Of a stretch of DNA of 64,000 nt, positions 8,742-16,506 are shown in pieces. Each line of letters starts with the position of its first letter. Positions within the stretch are counted from its first letter, which is position 1. The position numbers were made by a program, and so were the translations under genes. Under the pieces are notes generated by a model. The model saw only the letters and a program-made list of their open reading frames with translations. It searched no databases and had not been told where the DNA came from. Source of the DNA: Acidimicrobiales bacterium (lineage in GTDB: Bacteria; Actinomycetota; Acidimicrobiia; Acidimicrobiales; Iamiaceae); contig DASQKY010000020.1 in the NCBI GenBank assembly GCA_035630295.1, positions 1 through 64,000 on the forward strand, given 5' to 3'.

Positions 8742-9704
8742 ATGCCCCCCCGTCCCTCCTCGCGGCCCCGGCTGGTGCCGGCGGTGGTCGTGGCGGTGGC
8801 CCTGGCCCTGCTCGCCGGGGGCTGCGGGTGGGGTGACGACGACACGGCCGCCACCACCCTCCCCGGCGAGGACCCGAGCCGGCGGGTCGCCGTCTCCGGG
8901 GCCGACCTCGGGCCCTTCGACCTCGACCCCGAGGGCATGGCCGGGCCCGGCACCCCCCTGGGCGGGGACCTGTCGGTCCCCGAGGGGGCGGTGCTGCTCG
9001 GCATCCCCTTCCCGGACCTGACCGGCGGCGGCTTCCGGGCCCTCATGCTGGTGACCGGGGACCCGGTGGCGGTGTTCAACGACATGGCGTCGCAGGCCTC
9101 GGCGGTCGGCATGGAGCGGGTCGGGACGTGCACCAGCGCCGAGCAGGACCTGACCTGCCGGGGGCGCTACGTCGACGGCGCCGACGGTGAGAGCCTGGTC
9201 GTCGAGTCCCGGCAGGCCGTCACCGAGCTCTCCGCGGTCTCCGGCCTGGCCGTGCGCTACCGGCCGCCCGGCAGCGAGGACGTGGGCGCCGGGGCGGACG
9301 CCGGCGCCACCGCCCCCACCGCACCCCTGGCCCCGGTGGCCCTGCCCGAGGTGGTCACCGCCCCCCCGGACGAGGACGTGGGCGTCGGGGTGCGGTCGCC
9401 GCTGGCCCCGCCCCGGGCCGTCGAGACCGGGAGCACCCTGGTCGGGTTGCCGGGCCCCTGCGCCTGCGGGGGCGAGGGCTGGTCTTTCGTGGTCCGGGTC
9501 GAGGGCAAGGTGCGCGACCTCCTCGCCGCCTACGCCCGCCAGTTCACCGACCTGGGCGAGCCGCCCGACGTCTCCGACCGCTTCCGCGGCGACCAGACCA
9601 CCTTCGGCCTGCGGGTGGGCGAGGGCGACCGGGTGGCCGAGATCCGGGCCGTGGCCCCCGAGGCCGGGCCGACCTACCTGGTGGTGACCGTCATCGGGGC
9701 CTGA
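8742..9704 (+). CDS. Lipoprotein of unknown function
   Basis: This 320-aa protein has a lipobox at Cys28 (LLAGGC). The mature part is acidic and has no domain that I recognise. A Pro/Ala-rich linker in the middle (about residues 185-210) separates two halves. The second half contains the pair CAC in GPCACGGEGW, which could form a disulfide or bind metal. It starts 67 bp from the divergent HhH-GPD gene and converges on aceE. Confidence 0.75.
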   Translation: MPPRPSSRPRLVPAVVVAVALALLAGGCGWGDDDTAATTLPGEDPSRRVAVSGADLGPFDLDPEGMAGPGTPLGGDLSVPEGAVLLGIPFPDLTGGGFRALMLVTGDPVAVFNDMASQASAVGMERVGTCTSAEQDLTCRGRYVDGADGESLVVESRQAVTELSAVSGLAVRYRPPGSEDVGAGADAGATAPTAPLAPVALPEVVTAPPDEDVGVGVRSPLAPPRAVETGSTLVGLPGPCACGGEGWSFVVRVEGKVRDLLAAYARQFTDLGEPPDVSDRFRGDQTTFGLRVGEGDRVAEIRAVAPEAGPTYLVVTVIGA

Positions 9705-9709
9705 GGCCC
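9697..9709. terminator. Short hairpin over the lipoprotein stop codon
   Basis: GGGCC-TGA-GGCCC places the stop codon in the loop of a 5-bp stem ahead of the convergent aceE stop. It is short, so it is only a possible terminator. Confidence 0.3.
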
Positions 9710-9722
9710 ACCGCTCGCTCCC

Positions 9723-12431
9723 TCAGCGGGTCCAGGGCGGCGACTGGTCGGGGTCGATGCCGTGACGAGCGGCGGCCTTGGCCACCTGGTCGGCCTCGAT
9801 GCGCCCCGCCCGGGCCAGGGCCGAGAGCACGGCCACCACCACGTGGCCGGCATCGGTCTCGAAGAACGAGCGCAACGCCTCCCGGGTGTCGGACCGGCCG
9901 AAGCCGTCGGTGCCGAGGGCGGTGTAGGGCCGGGGCACCCACCGGGCCACCTGGTCGGGCACCGCGGCCATGAAGTCGGTGACGGCCACCACCGGCCCCT
10001 CCCCGCCGCCCAGGATCTGGGCCACCCGCGGCACCCGGGGCGCCTCGCCCGGGTGCAGGCGGTTCCACCGCTCGACGGCCAGGGCCTCCTCCCGGAGCTG
10101 CTTGTAGCCCGGCGCGCTGTAGAGGTCGACGCCGATGCCGTGGTGCTCGGCCAGCTCGTCCCGGGCCGCCCGGGCGGCCAGGTGGGCCGTGCCGCTGAAG
10201 AGCACGGAGGCCTGCTGGTCGGTGCCCTCGGGGGGCCCGGCCCACCGGTACAGGCCCTCCACGATGCCGTCGACCGCCCCCTCGGGCATGGCCGGCATGG
10301 GGTGGTTCTCGTTGTAGAGGGTCAGGTAGTAGAAGACGTCCTCGGCGTCGGGCCCGTACATGTGGGTGATGCCGTGGCGGACCAGGGCCGCCACCTCGTA
10401 GGCGAAGGCCGGGTCGTAGGCCCGACACACGGGCACGGTGGAGGCCAGCAGGTGGCTGTGGCCGTCCTGGTGCTGGAGGCCCTCGCCCAGCAGCGTGGTC
10501 CGCCCGGCCGTGGCGCCCAGCAGGAAGCCCCGGGCCCGGTGGTCGGCGGCCTGCCAGATCAGGTCGCCCACCCGCTGGAACCCGAACATGGAGTAGAAGA
10601 CGAAGAACGGCACCATGGGTACGCCCCGGGTGGCGTAGCTGGTGGCCGCCGCCGTCCACGAGGCCAGGGAGCCGGCCTCGGTGATGCCCTCCTCCAGGAG
10701 CTGGCCGTCCTTGGTCTCGGTGTAGCTCAGGAGCAGGGAGTGGTCCACCGGCTCGTACTGCTGGCCCTGGGCGGCGTAGATGCCGAACTCCTTGAACAGG
10801 GAGTCCATGCCGAAGGTGCGGGCCTCGTCGGGGATGATGGGCACCATCCGGCGGCCGAAGCCCTCGGTGCGGGCCAGGGCCCGCAGCAGGCGGGTGAAGG
10901 CGGTGGTGGTGCTGGCCGCCTGCTTGCCGGAGCCGGCCAGCAGCTCGGTGAAGGCGTCGTCGGGGGGCAGGGGCAGCTCCCGCTTCACGCGGACCACCCG
11001 GGACGGCAGCGGCCCGCCCAGGGCCTGGCGCCGCTCCATCAGGTAGGTGTGGGCGGGGCTGCCCTCCGGGGGCCGGTAGTAGGGCGGGTCTCGGTCGTCG
11101 GCCAGGGACTCCTCGGGGATCTCGTCCTGGAGGTACAGGCGCTCGCGCAGGCTGCGCAGCTGCACCAGGGTCATCTTCTTGATCTGGTGGGTGGCGTTGC
11201 GGGCCTCCACCCCCTCGCCCAGCGTCCAGCCCTTGATGGTCTTGGCCAGGATGACGGTGGGGGCGCCCCGCTGCTCGGTGGCGGCCCGGTAGGCGGCGTA
11301 GAGCTTCTGGTAGTCGTGGCCGCCCCGGGGCAGGGCCCGCAGCTCGTCGTCGGAGAGGTCCTCGACCATGGCCCGCAGCCGGGGGTCGGGCCCGAAGAAG
11401 TGGTCGCGGATGTGGGCCCCGTCGACGGTGGCGTAGCGCTGGAAGTCGCCGTCGACCGTGCTGTTCATCTTGTCGAGGAGCACGCCGTCGACGTCACGGG
11501 CCAGCAGCTCGTCCCAGCGGGACCCCCAGATGACCTTGATGACGTTCCACCCCGCCCCCCGGAACACGGCCTCCAGCTCCTGGATGATCTTGCCGTTGCC
11601 CCGCACCGGGCCGTCCAGGCGCTGCAGGTTGCAGTTGACCACCCAGACCAGGTTGTCGAGCTGCTCCCGGCCGGCCAGGGCGATGGCCCCCAGGGTCTCG
11701 GGCTCGTCGGTCTCGCCGTCGCCCACGAAGCACCACACCCGGGACTCGTCGGTGGCGTCGATCTGCCGGGCGTGGAGGTAGCGGTTGAAGCGGGCCTGGT
11801 AGATGGACGAGATGGGGGCCAGGCCCATCGACACCGTGGGGTACTCCCAGAAGTGCGGCATGAGCCGGGGGTGGGGGTAGCTGGAGAGGCCCCCGCCCCC
11901 CAGCTCGCGGCGGAAGTTGTCCAGGTGGCTCTCGTCCAGGCGGCCCTCCAGGTAGGCCCGGGCGTAGATGCCGGGGGCGGCGTGGCCCTGGATGTGGACG
12001 GCGTCACCGGCCCGCCCGGCGTCCTTGCCCCGGAAGAACCAGTTGAAGCCCACCTCGTACAGCGAGGCCGAGGAGGCATAGGTGGCGAGGTGGCCGCCGA
12101 TGCCGTCGGCCGCCTTGTTGGCCTTGATGACCATGACCGCGGCGTTCCAGCGGATGAAGGCCCGGATGCGCTGCTCCAGGTCGTGGTCGCCGGGGAACCA
12201 GTACCGCTCGCGCTGGTCCTGGGCCGGGATGGTGTTGATGTAGGGCGTCCGCACCGGGGCCGGGATGCCGAACTGCAGCTCGTGGCTGCGCTCCAGCAGC
12301 TTCTGCATCAGGAACTCGGCCCGGCTCCGGCCCTGCACGCTGGCCACCGCGTCGAGCGAGTCGAGCCACTCGCGCGTCTCGGTGGGGTCGGTGTCCGGGA
12401 GGCCGCCCACGAAGTCGTCGCTGATGCTCAT
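9723..12431 (-). CDS. aceE: Pyruvate dehydrogenase E1 component, homodimeric AceE type
   Basis: This 902-aa, full-length AceE-type E1 decarboxylates pyruvate with thiamine diphosphate and reductively acetylates the lipoyl group of E2. The ThDP-binding motif is visible as GDGETDEPE followed by VNCNLQRLDGPV. The C-terminal half has the transketolase-like MDSLFKEFGIYA and GITEAGSLASWTAAATSYA segments. The ATG at 12431 fits the family N-terminus (SISDDFVGGLPDTDPTETREW) better than the GTG three codons upstream. E2 and E3 are not adjacent. The lpd-E2-lipBA cluster 28 kb away is the likely partner set. Confidence 0.96.
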   Translation of the reverse strand: MSISDDFVGGLPDTDPTETREWLDSLDAVASVQGRSRAEFLMQKLLERSHELQFGIPAPVRTPYINTIPAQDQRERYWFPGDHDLEQRIRAFIRWNAAVMVIKANKAADGIGGHLATYASSASLYEVGFNWFFRGKDAGRAGDAVHIQGHAAPGIYARAYLEGRLDESHLDNFRRELGGGGLSSYPHPRLMPHFWEYPTVSMGLAPISSIYQARFNRYLHARQIDATDESRVWCFVGDGETDEPETLGAIALAGREQLDNLVWVVNCNLQRLDGPVRGNGKIIQELEAVFRGAGWNVIKVIWGSRWDELLARDVDGVLLDKMNSTVDGDFQRYATVDGAHIRDHFFGPDPRLRAMVEDLSDDELRALPRGGHDYQKLYAAYRAATEQRGAPTVILAKTIKGWTLGEGVEARNATHQIKKMTLVQLRSLRERLYLQDEIPEESLADDRDPPYYRPPEGSPAHTYLMERRQALGGPLPSRVVRVKRELPLPPDDAFTELLAGSGKQAASTTTAFTRLLRALARTEGFGRRMVPIIPDEARTFGMDSLFKEFGIYAAQGQQYEPVDHSLLLSYTETKDGQLLEEGITEAGSLASWTAAATSYATRGVPMVPFFVFYSMFGFQRVGDLIWQAADHRARGFLLGATAGRTTLLGEGLQHQDGHSHLLASTVPVCRAYDPAFAYEVAALVRHGITHMYGPDAEDVFYYLTLYNENHPMPAMPEGAVDGIVEGLYRWAGPPEGTDQQASVLFSGTAHLAARAARDELAEHHGIGVDLYSAPGYKQLREEALAVERWNRLHPGEAPRVPRVAQILGGGEGPVVAVTDFMAAVPDQVARWVPRPYTALGTDGFGRSDTREALRSFFETDAGHVVVAVLSALARAGRIEADQVAKAAARHGIDPDQSPPWTR

Positions 12432-12653
12432 GGGCCCCACTCTCGCACCGCCTCCCGGCGATCACACAGGGTCGGCCGCGAACGCCCGGTGACGGCCTCG
12501 GGGCCGGTGGGATGGGTCGGGGCGTGGCGCGAGCCGCCGGCATCGGGTGGGGCTGGGGCAGGCGATCTGCGATGCTCGGCCGGTGACCACCGTCGTGCGC
12601 CTGTCCTCCGCCCCGGGCCCCCGGGCCCGGCCGTCGGCTCGGTAGGGAGAGGC

Positions 12654-13712
12654 GTGGCGGCGACGGTCGTTTACACCGACGGGGCCTGCTCCGGGAACCC
12701 CGGGCCCGGGGGCTGGGCGTGGGCCGTGCCCGGCGGGGCGTGGGCCCGGGGCCACGACCCGGACACCACCAACCAGCGCATGGAGCTGATGGCCGTGCTG
12801 CGGGCCACCGAGATGCTGGACGGGCCCCTCGACGTGGTGACCGACTCCACCTACGTGGCCAACTGCTTCCGCGACGGCTGGTGGAAGGGCTGGGAGGCCC
12901 GGGGGTGGCGCAACTCGGCCAAGCAGCCGGTGGCCAACCAGGACCTGTGGGAGCCGCTCATCGCGGCCCACAAGGAGGGTCGCTTCGGCGTGCCCCGCTG
13001 GGTCAAGGGCCACTCCGGCGACGAGATGAACGACCTGGTCGACCGCCTGGCCGTGGCCTCGGCCCTGGGCCGGGACGAGGCCCGGGGCGAGGTGCCCCCC
13101 ACCCCCGACGCGCTGGGCCCGGCCGACGTGCCCTGGGGCCGGTCCGAGGCCGCCGCCGCCCGGCTGGCCGACATGGACCCGGCCCAGGCCCGGGCCGAGC
13201 GCCGGCGGCGCGACGGCCGCATCCCCGAGGGTGCGCTGTGCGTGGTGGGGGGCCAGCGCGACCTGCCGGAGGACCCGGTCGTGCTCCGGGAGCTGCGCCG
13301 CCGGCTGGCCGAGATGGTGGAGGCCCAGGCCCAGATGCATCCGGGCCTGGTGGTCCTGACCGGGCTCCGGGCCGGGGCCGAGGCCCTGGCCGGCGAGGCC
13401 GCGGTCGATGCCGGCGTCGACTGGGTGGCCGTGCTGCCCTGGCCCGACCCCGAGCACCACATGCGTCGGGCCGACCGCGACCGCTTCCTGGCCCTGCGGG
13501 CCACCGCCCCCCGGGAGGTGGTGCTGGAGAAGAAGGTCCCGGCCACCACCGCCGATCGGGGCAAGGCCCTGGGCCGGCGCGACGCCTGGCTGGCCAGCGT
13601 GGCCGACCTGGCCCTCGTGGTGTGGGACGGCGACGACGCCCACGCCCGCACCTTCTCCACCCGCCTGGAGCGCCGCTTGGGCGACGACGTCACCATGGTC
13701 TGGACGGCCTGA
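12654..13712 (+). CDS. rnhA: Ribonuclease HI fused to a C-terminal SLOG-like domain
   Basis: This 352-aa protein starts at GTG. Residues 1-145 are a complete RNase HI that cuts RNA in RNA-DNA hybrids, with catalytic D9 (YTDGACSGNPGPGG), E44 (RMELMAV), D64 (TDSTYVAN) and D130, plus H120 in KGHSGDEMNDLVDRLA. After a linker, residues about 190-352 form a Rossmann-like domain with CVVGGQRDLP, VVLTGLRAGAEALAGEAA and ADLALVVWDG. These resemble the SLOG/YpsA superfamily, which binds nucleotide-type ligands. RNase HI proteins of about 150 aa normally lack this domain. Whether it senses a nucleotide signal is inference. Confidence 0.87.
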   Translation: MAATVVYTDGACSGNPGPGGWAWAVPGGAWARGHDPDTTNQRMELMAVLRATEMLDGPLDVVTDSTYVANCFRDGWWKGWEARGWRNSAKQPVANQDLWEPLIAAHKEGRFGVPRWVKGHSGDEMNDLVDRLAVASALGRDEARGEVPPTPDALGPADVPWGRSEAAAARLADMDPAQARAERRRRDGRIPEGALCVVGGQRDLPEDPVVLRELRRRLAEMVEAQAQMHPGLVVLTGLRAGAEALAGEAAVDAGVDWVAVLPWPDPEHHMRRADRDRFLALRATAPREVVLEKKVPATTADRGKALGRRDAWLASVADLALVVWDGDDAHARTFSTRLERRLGDDVTMVWTA

Positions 13713-13768
13713 CCGCGGTGTCGCCCTGGTGGGAGGCCCCCAGCCGACGGTGATCGGGGCGGGCGCGG

Positions 13769-13798
13769 CGACGGCCCGGCGGGGGAACCGGGCCGTCG
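13769..13798. terminator. Strong hairpin downstream of the RNase HI gene
   Basis: The arms CGACGGCCCGG and CCGGGCCGTCG form an 11-bp perfect stem with an 8-nt loop, about 57 nt after the stop. There is no T-run. Confidence 0.6.
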
Positions 13799-13826
13799 GA
13801 CGTCCCGGAGGGCGGGACGGGCTTGG

Positions 13827-13852
13827 GGCGCCCGGCCGGGGGGCCGGGCGCC
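13827..13852. terminator. Second strong hairpin, facing the minus-strand gene
   Basis: GGCGCCCGGCC and GGCCGGGCGCC pair over 11 bp around a GGGG loop, 7 nt beyond the stop of the minus-strand membrane gene. Together with 13769-13798 it insulates the convergent pair. Confidence 0.6.
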
Positions 13853-13858
13853 TCGATC

Positions 13859-14068
13859 TCAGGGGAGGGGGTGGGGGGGTGCCTCGGCCTCGGCCCCGGC
13901 CCGGACCACGTGGAGCGGGTTGGCGGTGAGCCGGTAGGCCAGGGCCAGCCCGACCATGCTCAGGGCCACCGCCACGGTGACCACCGTGGAGAGCGGCGAG
14001 GCCAGCAGCACCAGTGCGAGGCCGCCGGTGGCGACGAGGACGTTGGTGCGCTCCGAGCGTCGGTTCAT
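13859..14068 (-). CDS. Two-helix small membrane protein
   Basis: This 69-aa protein has residues about 10-27 and 29-47 hydrophobic (LVATGGLALVLLASPL, VVTVAVALSMVGLALAYRL), preceded by a positive N-terminus (MNRRSER) and followed by a short acidic/proline tail. The topology suggests a helical hairpin with both ends in the cytoplasm. The ATG at 14068 is favoured because it gives the positive-inside start; an AAGG lies upstream. No family recognised. Confidence 0.62.
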   Translation of the reverse strand: MNRRSERTNVLVATGGLALVLLASPLSTVVTVAVALSMVGLALAYRLTANPLHVVRAGAEAEAPPHPLP

Positions 14069-14268
14069 GGTCGTGCCTTCAGGGGAGGTGGTGAGGCCAT
14101 CATGAGGACCGGAAGCCGGATCGTCACGGGGGTGGTGACCCCTGGCTGCCTGAGGCTGCCCGCCGAGGTCCCCGGTGAAACGTCGACCCCTATGCCGTGG
14201 CCGGTGCGGCGGGTGGAGCGGGGGAGATCTGCTCCGCGCCGCGGGAGGGGGTGGCACACTCGCTGGCC

Positions 14269-16131
14269 GTGACCCCCGCCCGCTCCCGTGTCGGCATCGA
14301 CACCGGCGGCACGTTCACCGATGTGGTGGCGGCCGACGGCACGGTGGCCAAGGTCCCCTCCACCCCCGACGACCCGGGCCGGGCGGTGCGGGCCGGCATC
14401 GGCGCCCTGCCCGCCCCCGGGCCCGCCGGCGAGTCGGTGGGCCCCGGCCCCTCGCCCACCGGTGGGGACGGGAGCCGGCCGGAGGTCCTGGCCCACGGGA
14501 CCACGGTGGCCACCAACGCCCTGCTGGAGCGGCGGGGGGCCCGGGTGGCCCTGGTGACCACGTCGGGGTTCGCGGACGTGATCGAGATCGGCCGCCAGGA
14601 CCGGCCCTCGCTCTACGACCCCTTCGCCGACCGGCCCGAGCCGCTGGTGGCCCGGGCCGACCGCCACGAGGTGGGCGGGCGGCTGGCCGCCGACGGCTCC
14701 GAGTGCGAGCCGGTCGACCTCGACGGTGTGGCCGCCCTCGACCTCGACGGGGCCGAGGCGGTGGCGGTGTGCCTCCTCCACTCCGACCTCGACCCGGCCC
14801 ACGAGCGGGCCGTGGCGGACCGGCTGCGGGCCGCGGGCCACGACGTGACCTGCTCGCACGAGGTGTCGCCCCAGTTCCGCGAGTACGAGCGCACCGTCAC
14901 CACCGCGGCCAACGCCTACCTCCGGCCCCCGTGCCGCGCCTACCTGCGGGGCCTGGCCGGCGCCGCCGACGAGGTCCTGGTCATGACCTCGGCCGGGGGG
15001 CTGGTCCCGGTCCAGCGGGCGGCCGAGGTGCCGGCCGGCCTCCTGCTCTCGGGCCCCGCCGGCGGCGTGGCCGCGGCGGCCGCGGTGGCCGAGGCCTGCG
15101 GCTTCCCCGACGCCGTCACCTTCGACATGGGGGGCACGTCCACCGACGTGTGCCTGGTGCGGGGGGGCGAGGCCGAGCCGGCGGGCGAGCGGAAGGTGGC
15201 CGGCCTGCCGGTGCGGCTGCCGTCGCTGGACGTCCACACCATCGGTGCCGGCGGCGGGTCGATCGCCGCCCTCGACCCCGGCGGCGCCCTGGTCGTCGGC
15301 CCCCGCAGCGCCGGGGCGGTGCCGGGCCCGGCCTGCTACGGCCTGGGCGGCACCGAGCCCACGGTGACCGACGCCGACCTGGTGGCCGGGCGGCTGGCCC
15401 CCGACACGGTGCTGCCGGGCCTGGGCCCCGTGGACGGGGGGGCGGCCCGAGCCGCCCTGGACCGGGCCGGCATCGAGGCCGACGGCGTCATCCGGGTGGT
15501 GGAGGCGGCCATGGAGCAGGCCGTGCGGGCCGTCACCGTGGCCCGGGGTGTCGACCCCCGGGGCCTGGCCCTGGTGGCCTTCGGGGGGGCCGGGCCCCTC
15601 CACGCCTGCGGCCTGGCCGACGCCCTGGGGATGGCCACGGTGATCGTCCCGCCCCGGGCCGGGGTGCTCTCCGCGGTGGGCCTGCTGTGCGGGGCCCGCC
15701 AGCACGACGTGGTCCGGACCTGGCCCACCCCCACCGACCACACCGGCCTCGACGGGGCGCTGTCCGCCCTGGGCGCCGAGGCGGTGTCGGCCCTGGGGGA
15801 GGCCGACGGCGTGGACGTGGTGGTCGAGCTGGACTGCCGCTACGCCGGCCAGTCCCACGAGCTGCGGGTGCCGTCGGTGGCCGCCTTCGCGGACGAGCAC
15901 CGGCGCCGCAACGGCTACGCCCGGCCCGACACCCCCGTCGAGGTGGTCGCCCTGCGGGCCACCGCCCGCCGTCCCGCCCCCCTGGCTGTCACCGACCTGC
16001 CGGCCCCCGACCGGGCCGGCGCAATGGGTCCCGCCGTGCTGGCCGAGGCCGACTGCACCGTCTACGTGGCCCCCGGTTGGCGGGCCGAGCCCGGTCCCCT
16101 CGGGGCCCTCCTCCTGCGGAGGACGCCGTGA
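14269..16131 (+). CDS. hyuA: Hydantoinase/oxoprolinase subunit A (HyuA)
   Basis: This is about 620 aa. HyuA with HyuB forms ATP-dependent hydantoinases, 5-oxoprolinases and acetone-carboxylase-like enzymes that open or carboxylate small substrates. The ASKHA-type N-terminus is clear: RVGIDTGGTFTDVV, HGTTVATNALLERRGARVAL, then FDMGGTSTDVCLV, IGAGGGSIA and FGGAGPLHACGLA. The exact substrate cannot be read from sequence. The GTG at 14269 fits the family start. An alternative GTG at 14251 has a closer GGGAGGGG ribosome-binding site, so 6 more residues are possible. The partner hyuB lies downstream but is separated by an antisense gene. Confidence 0.9.
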   Translation: MTPARSRVGIDTGGTFTDVVAADGTVAKVPSTPDDPGRAVRAGIGALPAPGPAGESVGPGPSPTGGDGSRPEVLAHGTTVATNALLERRGARVALVTTSGFADVIEIGRQDRPSLYDPFADRPEPLVARADRHEVGGRLAADGSECEPVDLDGVAALDLDGAEAVAVCLLHSDLDPAHERAVADRLRAAGHDVTCSHEVSPQFREYERTVTTAANAYLRPPCRAYLRGLAGAADEVLVMTSAGGLVPVQRAAEVPAGLLLSGPAGGVAAAAAVAEACGFPDAVTFDMGGTSTDVCLVRGGEAEPAGERKVAGLPVRLPSLDVHTIGAGGGSIAALDPGGALVVGPRSAGAVPGPACYGLGGTEPTVTDADLVAGRLAPDTVLPGLGPVDGGAARAALDRAGIEADGVIRVVEAAMEQAVRAVTVARGVDPRGLALVAFGGAGPLHACGLADALGMATVIVPPRAGVLSAVGLLCGARQHDVVRTWPTPTDHTGLDGALSALGAEAVSALGEADGVDVVVELDCRYAGQSHELRVPSVAAFADEHRRRNGYARPDTPVEVVALRATARRPAPLAVTDLPAPDRAGAMGPAVLAEADCTVYVAPGWRAEPGPLGALLLRRTP

Positions 16132-16132
16132 G

Positions 16133-16408
16133 CTACTGCGCCAGGGCGATGGCGCCGATGCAGAGGGAGCTGGTAGCCGCGGTGCTGGTGAACAGGCCCA
16201 GCATGAAGGTGCGGGTCAGGGCCTGGAGCTCTTTGTGAAGCCTGGCCTCGAGCTTCAGTTCCAGGGCGGAGAGATCGGCCTTGGTGGCGATGTCGTCCCA
16301 GGTGGTCGGTGGCATCATGTTCATGAAAGTCTCGGCTCGCTCGGGTCCGATCAGGTCTTCGATGGCGACGTACAGGTCATGGCGCTTGGCCTCGTCGACG
16401 AGGGGCAT
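16133..16408 (-). CDS. Small coiled-coil protein with C-terminal membrane helix, inserted between hyuA and hyuB
   Basis: This 91-aa protein has an N-terminal helical part (HDLYVAIEDLIGPERAETFM), a coiled-coil stretch (DLSALELKLEARLHKELQALT) and a final hydrophobic helix (residues about 68-90). The pattern resembles DUF1640/CCDC90-like coiled-coil membrane proteins and is also seen in the gene at 63641. It runs opposite to hyuA and hyuB; its stop lies 1 nt from the hyuA stop. Function unknown. Confidence 0.7.
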   Translation of the reverse strand: MPLVDEAKRHDLYVAIEDLIGPERAETFMNMMPPTTWDDIATKADLSALELKLEARLHKELQALTRTFMLGLFTSTAATSSLCIGAIALAQ

Positions 16409-16506
16409 GGCAGGCGACTCCGGGTCGTGGGTGACGGGGAGGAGCGCACGACGCCCGCTGCCGGTGGCGTGAGGTCGACGGTACCCACGGATGGGGGATC
16501 TGACCA

